DNA of 64,000 nt from Cycas panzhihuaensis (Eukaryota > Cycadophyta). Under the pieces are notes generated by a model that did not search any database, was not told where the DNA came from, and saw only the letters and a list, made by a program, of their open reading frames with translations. Both the position numbers and the translations under genes were made by a program. Positions 56,956-64,000 of this stretch are shown here, in pieces (position 1 is the first letter of the stretch; each line of letters opens with the position of its first letter). The stretch is taken from assembly GCA_023213395.1 (NCBI GenBank), contig CM041465.1, positions 91,581,741-91,645,740 on the forward strand. Reading direction: 5' to 3'.

Positions 56956-59220
56956 ATGGAAGGTTACTCTTCTGATTAGGCATACCACACCTATGCCACT
57001 AGCACCCATGAGTTTCCTACCTCTTTCCCGAGGTCCACCCAAGAGGGTGACGACCCTATCTATTATTCAGGTGATCAACAACACCTATATGATGTCCATC
57101 CCTCCACTCACAGAGTGGAGATTCTATCTTCTCTTAAGTTCTATCACCCAAGTGGTGATTCTTACAAGGAGCATCCTGAGGGGTCCGCTTCATTTGAGGT
57201 TCCATCTACCTCTTACTATCAGGTGGATACCCCTCCCACCGATGTGGTTGAGGCCCCCAATGCATGTTTTCATGCCACTCGCCTTCAACTACATCCTAAA
57301 TGGTTTGAAGACGTCTTATGTGGTGAAGCATCTTCTTCATTGACATCTACCCCACCTACAACAAGTAACCTATTTGTCCCATCTCGTTTGTCCCATCTCA
57401 TTTATCCCGTCTGATTCTCACATCTACCTTAGAGACGTTCGTTGCATCCTCTACTTCCCTTTGTGGTCCCAACTCTTCTGGAACCACTCGAGGTATGTCT
57501 TTCTCCTAGCTTAGGGTTAGCATGCCTCTCCCTAGCCAAGCAAATATGCCACCACCAAATGTGGTGCACACATTTCTTATTAGACCTAGGGGTCCTATTT
57601 ATACCTCTACCTCTAGTTGTGTGGGACCGGTCTTCACATGCTCTCAAACTTAGTCTAGTGGTTCTTCCCTTTACGTACCTCTAGGCTATACATCTCAGTC
57701 GTGGGGGCAGGGTAAAGGGAACCACCTTCCTGTTTATAGATTGGACCCTTTACACCCATATAGGGTCGCGCCACCTACGAGTGGCCTATATGGGCAGAAT
57801 CCAGTCCCTCACCCCTCGTTTCCACCATCTTACGTAGCACCTTACATTGCGCCTTCGCAAAGGGGCCTAGCTCCTTTTCAAGGCACCTTCCCTGAAGTCC
57901 CTTTTTAACAAGGGGTGTTTCCTCAAGGAGGGATGTGTCCTCTGCCCCCATCCGCTCCTTGTTCATTACCTTCCTCATCTTTTGTCGATCATATGATCTA
58001 GGCAAGGGTACGTCCCTTTATGGACTATAGATCGACACCCTTGTCCATTGAGGCACTAAGGACCAACTTACCGCCTCATCCCCCTAAAGTTCCCAAATTC
58101 GTTGGGACTTCATTGCAGGATCTAGCAGAGCATGTTCGTAGTTTCTCTATGGTATGCATAGACTACTGGGCCTACGATCATATCCTAATGACACTGTTTC
58201 CACAGTCTCTTCAAGGCGATGCCCTCAAGTGGTTTTATCGCCTACCCACTCACTCCATCTACTCGTTTCAGCAACGCGTGGATGAGTTTATCAACTATTT
58301 TAATGTAGCTTATCCATTTGAAAGTAGAATGAAATCTCTTCTTTCACTTAAATAAGGTCACGATGAGATGAATCATGACTTTGTGTGGCGATTCCATGAC
58401 CTCCTCCATTCCACCAAGGCTACTTTTCCTGAGGAATTGAAGAGGGACATCTTTGTCAATACACTTCACCCAAAAGTTCATGTGGAAGTCCTTAAGATGG
58501 GGGCGACCACATGTGACTCTGCCATAGTGAAGTGCTTGGCACTTGAGGCTATTAAGATCCAGGTTGGACTCAAGAAGCCCCTAAAGTCCTCACAACGACG
58601 TGAGGCACCTCTGCCAACTAAAGAAACTAAAACTCAATAACCTACTAAGTCTTCTTCCCACTCAACTGAGAAGCCCTAGACCCCCTTACCTCTGCCATAC
58701 GTTTATTTGAACATACGATTAAGGAACTCAAGCCTCAAGCTCCTTCATCACCTACATCCAACAAACCTATTCAACAAGCTTCCCAAGCTGCTCCTCCCAA
58801 GAGTGGTGGCACCCAGTCCTCTCAAGCGAGGAAATCTAACTCCTCCCTTGAGAAGAAGTGATGTTCCATTCATGGAGAATGCTTCCATGATGATTTGCAT
58901 TATCGGGTTCAACATCTTAGGGATGCCTCACAATGCAACCCTTCTCCCAAACAGGCCTCAAGGCCCAACCTTGACCAACCAGTCCATAGAGATCCCTTCC
59001 CCAAACATGGGGAATGCGATCATAACCCTTAATAGAAGAATAACCAGAACCGAGGAAGGTCTTATAATCCTCGCTCTTCTTAAGCCAAAGGGAAGGGTGC
59101 CAGGAATTCGTCCTCTTCCTTGGGTTCTCTTGGTCAACACACCCCTTCACCTTCGTGATCCTAGAATAAGGGAAAGAAGGTTATTCAATTGCTTGAGACC
59201 ACCCCGTTATGTGCCTTAAC
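56956..59220 (+). pseudogene. Tat-like gypsy gag
   Basis: Start ATG at 56956 (MEGYSSD then TAG where the minus-strand copy has Trp). The N-terminal region is long and Pro/Ser/Thr/Tyr-rich (56990-58015). The gag core MDYRSTPLSIEALRTNLPPH (58020) continues through CIDYWAYDHILMTLFPQSLQ and GDALKWFYRL to 58355, then after a TAA (58353-58355) NHDFVWRFHDLLHSTKATFP and LKRDIFVNTLHPKVHVEVLK (58370-58500). A tail near 58850 reads CSIHGECFHDDLHY-like in another frame, a Cys/His motif typical of the gag end. Frames change in the tail. Confidence 0.85.
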
Positions 59221-59499
59221 CTAGTCTCAAGTCACTAAAGAGGCCATTGGCACCTCTTCATCCACTTCTCACCTTGATCCTCTTCTGGAAACTTCTCTTC
59301 CAGAAGCCCCTGCATTTCCCAAGACCATTCACGTGCACCCTGGCCATTATGATTTTCGAAGAGTGCTTCCCCAACCTACTACGAAGGGGAAGCCCTTCTC
59401 TATCATTGATGAGCTCCACACCGTCACTACGGGGATGTCCTTAATGGATGTCTTAAGAAGCTGCCCTGAGCAACGTGCTCTTCTTCTTGAAGCTCTTAG

Positions 59500-60360
59500 C
59501 CAGTAGGATGCTTCTATCCATGCGGTAGGTGCCACCTCCCATGGACCACCTGTCATCTCATTCGATCCTCATGATATCCCATCTCCTAGTGAACAAGAGA
59601 AGCTTTTGCATTATCCATTCATCATTACTATTGACACTCCTAATTTTATCATAAAGAGGACCATCGTAGATAATGTCTCCTCAGTTAATTTTATGCATGC
59701 ACGTATGCTCAAGGAGTTGGGCATAGTAGCTCTTGAGTCTGTCCCTTAGAAATGCCAAGGGTATGATGGGACTAAGAAGTCCCCTTTAGGGACAATCTCC
59801 CTTTCCCTCACCTTAGGAGGGAAGACTGCTTTTTTTGAAGTTGTTGTACTCGATATCGATGTGGAGTACAACCTCTTATTGGGATGACCATGGCTCGACC
59901 AAATGAGAGCGATCTACTCCTCATATTGGGGGCAACTTAAATTTATCCATGAAGGATGAGCTATGGTTGTTGCCCATGAGCCTATGCCATCTCACACTTC
60001 TCATCCAGCCTGTCAGGCTATCTTCAATGATGAAGATGTCGATCCTAAGGAGGCTATCCCTTCCGTGGGGCCTTTGTTTTAGGAGACCAACCTTCATCAG
60101 TCTAAACCTATGCCATGTCATGAGCTAAACCTAGCCAGGTTTGCCCCTATTGGTGTAGGTAATTATAGTTACTTAGCAGTCATGGGTGATTCTAAGTCAG
60201 ATAGTGAGGGTTATGAGCCCCCTCCTTGGTGTGTCACCCTAGTTTCACGAGCACCTAAGGGGATATCTCGATTAGATATTCCTGGTCCTCTTCATTCTAC
60301 ATTAGCTCCTAAGCCGCTAGTTTTGAACCAGCCACTTCTTTTACCTTCTTGCCCTCCCTA
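59500..60360 (+). pseudogene. Tat-like gypsy protease-like region
   Basis: FIIKRTIVDNVSSVNFMHAR then MLKELGIVAL (about 59640-59740) is the gypsy protease signature region, with Asp-Asn-x-Ser-Ser instead of a canonical DTG/DSG. It is followed by a VVVLDIDVEYNLLLG-like segment (about 59835-59885) and a linker (60010-60360) matching 25560-25790. No RT, RNase H or INT motif follows, although they should come next. Confidence 0.7.
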
Positions 60361-61440
60361 AGTGGTTTCATGTAGGCATCCACATCGACGAGCCACTCAT
60401 AGAGGTGCTTCTTCTTCATACTCTAGATCCTCACATAGGACTAGAGCCACTCCTACTCAGACGTAACCTTTCCACATGATCCATCACGTGTCAGGTTCGT
60501 CACACTCATCTAGTTCTGACTATAACTAGTTTACTTGTAGGCCTAGCCACACAGGGCCTACCCTTCATCACTTGTCTCTGATTCTACGTGTGACTACCCT
60601 TTCCCCTGTGTGGGTTAGGTGTGCTTCATTCTCCCTTTATGCTCTAAAATGAGCCTAAACTACCATCCTAAGTTTATTCCCATTCCTCCTAGCCATAGGC
60701 AGGATGGCAACTTAGGGTGGATTTCTTGTTCCTTTCGGGTTCCTCCCATGGAACCCCCTTGTTCCCCTTCCTCTAAGGACCTTATCCTCCTATTTAGGCA
60801 TATCCCCCAACTAGGATGACGTGTTGGATTGTCATTACTCTCTTGTCGATAACTCTTCCTTTGCATATTCCATTATGCTCCTATGCAGACATGTGTGCCA
60901 CCCTATCTCCTAGCCTCACGTGCCTCTATCACTGCTACTCATGGTGATCGTGTATGCCTCTACTGGGAATATGGCCCTACATGAAAGGAAGTGTGTATAA
61001 CTCAAACAAATATCATAGCACAAAATCATATAATAATCAACTCAAAATATCATCAACCATATCCTCATGCATCTGTGCACCCTCATACACATACATACGC
61101 AAACATGAAAACATAAATGTACATCATCCATCACATGTCATTATACACATCATCATACAATGAATGGGATATCAATGGACCCATCTATATACATAAATAA
61201 TCATCACATGTCATATTATGAAACTAGTATGATACATCACCCATGGGAAGCTGGGGTCCTTACAGGGAAGAGTACAATCATGCGGTAACATATGGTGACT
61301 CCTGGAGGTCCATGTTTTCCCTTATCAAATCAAAACTCCTACTCTACTCTATTATTGTCCCACTTATGGGATGTCATCTCCTGGCCTATGTGATCCTTCT
61401 CCTGGGGACCACATGCCTCTTAGGCTCCTCCTGTGCCTCT
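60361..61440 (+). other. Gene-free linker where pol is missing
   Basis: Between the protease-like region and the antisense ORF. No RT, RNase H or integrase motif on either strand. Includes an A/C-rich stretch (61000-61220) with CATCA/ACATA short repeats. Confidence 0.6.
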
Positions 61441-61449
61441 GGGAGCTCT

Positions 61450-63260
61450 TTGCCTCTCTCCCCTAGTCTCGAGGTCTCCTAGGGATCGTCGCTACCGTGT
61501 GGGTGTAGGTCCTGGTCCTCGACGTCGTAGATGTCATCTCATCTACCAATCAATCGTATCAAGCTTGGATATGATTCCTCTCTCTCTCCACTCCTTGGAG
61601 CCTCTCCTCCATCCCTCAAAGATGCTCCTCCATCACTACCATCTGTATGTGACCGTCGGCGTCCCCACCTGCTCTTCCCAGAGCCTTAAATGCCTGTACT
61701 CGACCTTAAAGGGCATCCCTCTTAACCCAGGTCTCATCCAACTCTCCCTGGAGGCATCCCACATGTGCTTTGTATTCGTGGAACTCCGTTATCCATACAT
61801 CTCTCGCCCTCACTAGTGGGGCGAATACTACAGTATGTGCATCTGCTGATCTAGGCTCATCTCCTACCTGGATGGCAGGTTGCCCCTCCATGTAGGCCTG
61901 GGGGAACATCTCCCAGACTACCATCTCCACCAATATTTGGATCTCTACCACACCTGTAAATCTAATACGTCACATGTTAATACGTGTCCATATACACACT
62001 AAATAAAATCAAACAACATATAGACATCTGGCAATCAAAAGATAATAGGAGAAGGAAGTGTCTCACCTAGTGCAGCCTTCGGCTCCTCGACTCGGATGAT
62101 AGCCTCTACTCCAGGTACTCCACTAGTTGCAGGTACCTCCTCCTCCTCTGGTACCTCCTCAGTAACTACCTTAGCTACTAGGGTGTCTCTCCTCTCCTCT
62201 GCTGGTGCTGCTGCCTCCCCAGATCTCTTGACTATTCGTAATCTCTGGGTTGGTGTCAATGGGCCCCTGCTCTCCTCTACAGCTCATGATGGACTTGCCT
62301 CTCCTCTTGTGGTCCCTTATGTACCTGCCTCTCCTCCTGCAGCTCTCAACGGGCCAATCCCATCACTACCATCACCTCCATCTCCACCATCTCTTAGGGT
62401 AACTCCTACTACACTTGTCTCATCATCACTGTCCCACCTCACCCCTCGATATGGATCTGATATGTAATCTTCTATGGTGAGGAGGTCCAGTGATATAGCC
62501 TCCACCGAGTGATGGACATGCACGTGGTCCTCGGTCCCCCTAAATCACATCTGACACCTTTGTACCATAGGAGCCCACTCTGAAATGGGGTGTGGTCCCC
62601 CTACTGGTGCCACCGCTCTGAAGTGATAAAAAAACTAGCACTGTAGTAGTGTGTTGTATGATAAACCACCCTTCCCTGCCACCTAGATAGCATCTAGCTG
62701 GGCAATTAAGTTCATCGCTATAAAGGTAGCCCAATCAAGCCTCTCCCTAGCCTCACATCTCCTCACCACGTTTATCCATCTTACCGAAGATATCTCGATA
62801 GTTTTGTTTCTGGGATATCCAGAATAAAATGCATAGAGTAATAAGTTTCCTCACACAAGGAACCCCCAACATAACCATGCTCTGTAATGGGATACCTCTC
62901 CTCTCCCATCTATCCAAGCCCGTGAATAACGTAGCTGCCTCCCTATATGCTACCTCATTGCTAGGCAGTGACCCTAGTGATGTTGGCCTCCCAGTCGCTG
63001 GCACTCACAAGATCCTCCTAATATCCCCTAGTGTGACTATCACATCTCCTACCTGGGGGAGGTGGAATACGTGTCTCTGTCTATCCCAATGTGAGACAAT
63101 GTCAACTAAGAGCCTCTGGTTCAATGTATATTGTAGTATCCTCATGACCTTTAGTAGGCCACACCTAGCCAAAACCTTGATGTCCTTACAGGACATCATC
63201 TATATGAGTCTCAGCATCGCCATGCCTATGTTCTCGTGGTTGTCCACCGTGCTCACTGCC
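61450..63260 (-). pseudogene. Antisense ORF with plant-mobile-domain-like segment
   Basis: Minus-strand frame antisense to the element. From about 63199 it reads RCGLLKVMRILQYTLNQRLL then DIVSHWDRQRHVFHLPQVGD and VIVTLGDIRRIL. After a TGA (where Trp fits) it continues VPATGRPTSLGSLPSNEVAY and RWERRGIPLQ (62753-63004). The W-x-HxFHLPxGE-xVTLxDVxxLLGLP pattern is that of the plant mobile domain (PMD, PF10536) family. In another frame WATFIAMNLIAQLDAI follows (about 62690-62740). The C-terminal part is acidic and likely coiled-coil (VEIQILVEMVVWEMFPQAYM at about 61890-61950; AEERRDTLVAKVVTEEVPEE at about 62150-62205). Antisense ORFs between pol and the 3' LTR are known in Tat elements. Broken by stops. 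Confidence 0.65.
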
Positions 63261-64000
63261 TGTAAAACACCCCAAAACAAGTCAGAGTCCTACTCATACT
63301 CACCTCTCTGCCCGTTGGTCCATCCCTCATCTTCATTTGCTTAAGATTTGGGTGCCCTTAGGGCCATCTCTTAGTTTTTCATTTAATCTACCTTCGCATC
63401 GTGCCAAACTCCATGGTATCGCAGAGTTTGGCCTGGGTCCCGCAGTGATCGAGGCCCCATGGCAAAGATCGTGGAACCGCAATCTTTGATACAGTGCAAA
63501 CATCACCCCCCCAAAAGGGGGGTTTCTCGCCCAAAAAAATAAAAAAAAATTGCCCAGGTAAGCCACTCCCAGGCTCACCAGGACCGGGGCTACCTAATGC
63601 CCTAATCCTGCCTCTCTCTGGGTCTAATTTGGACTCCATGATATCACTTTTTACCTTTAGGAGGCCCAAAACTATACTAAAAAATCATAAAAGGTAGTAA
63701 ATTTCAAAGCATGAAATGGGGTTGGGTTTAGATGATCCACTCACTGGATCTGGTCTTACCATCACCATCTCATTGCTCTGGTCTCACTACCTATCTCCTC
63801 TTCTCAATCTGACGGTCAGATCCTCCTCTACGTGCCTCACGAGTTGGGCGGGCTCATTGCAGAAGGGAATGGGCTCTGATTCATTCACGAGCCCATGAAA
63901 ATAAATCTCGTTTTCATCGAGTTTCCTTATATAAGCAGGGGTCCCGGTGGGCACTTCCTTCATTTTGCCTTTAAGATAGCCCTTGGGACCATCCCTTATC
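63261..64000 (+). other. Possible 3' LTR region, with TATA-like box
   Basis: Downstream of the antisense ORF. G-rich AAATGGGG at 63714-63721 could be a PPT. TTATATAAG (63927-63935) looks like a TATA box, so an LTR U3 probably lies at about 63723-63960. It does not match the presumed 5' LTR sequence, so its assignment is open. It runs off the window end. Confidence 0.35.

Noticed and set aside
62096-62467. 123-codon plus ORF rich in Ser/Pro/Thr
   Set aside because: It is the reverse reading of the acidic and low-complexity tail of the antisense ORF, which has the better domain evidence.

Overview
This is a gene-poor, repeat-dense stretch of a flowering-plant-like nuclear genome. I found no host gene, tRNA, rRNA or CRISPR. 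Essentially everything that can be read is LTR retrotransposon: Ty1/copia (order gag-PR-INT-RT-RNaseH, RT signature FVDDM, PBS matching initiator-tRNA-Met) and Ty3/gypsy (order PR-RT-RNaseH-INT; some copies Tat/Ogre-like with large gag, an archaeal-type RNase H fragment and an antisense ORF). No intact autonomous element is present. Most reading frames are broken by stops and frameshifts. The species cannot be named from the sequence.

Layout. 1-1533: 3' end of a copia element (family B; RT end, RNase H, 3' UTR, LTR) inserted in a minus-strand Tat-like gypsy gag (1534-3275) with its PBS and LTR end at 3512-3530. 3700-7272: low-complexity DNA and an LTR (D, 5259-5657) with a PPT on one side and a PBS on the other. 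7273-9111: minus-strand family-B LTR plus leader, truncated. 9112-10518 and 25558-27437: two halves of one plus-strand Tat-like gypsy (gag end/protease, then RT), split by a 15-kb tandem array of two minus-strand copia elements (family F) that share a middle LTR and end in a double LTR (10519-25557). 27438-30337 and 43592-46080: two halves of a degraded minus-strand sequence with an archaeal-type RNase H and 45-bp tandem repeats. It is split by a complete minus-strand gypsy element (E, 30338-43591, TSD CCCAC). E carries an extra sense ORF and a 21-bp minisatellite downstream of integrase, and is itself split by a complete gag-only non-autonomous element (TR-GAG type, 31362-34360, TSD CTTTT). 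46080-47998 and 55627-64000: GC-richer Tat-like gypsy sequence with a large gag, a protease-like remnant, no pol, and an antisense ORF with a plant-mobile-domain-like segment. Into its upstream part is inserted a 7,628-bp chimeric element (47999-55626, TSD AGTCT).

The most unusual object is that chimera. Its terminal LTRs are only 86 bp. The first is followed by a PBS and the second preceded by a PPT. Between them lies a full family-B copia body including that family's own 3' LTR, and then a second PBS and about 150 bp of other internal sequence. This looks like a copia body captured by a TRIM-like miniature element at the shared primer-binding site. The insertions give a relative chronology: A before F; G before E before TR-GAG; Tat-like host before chimera.
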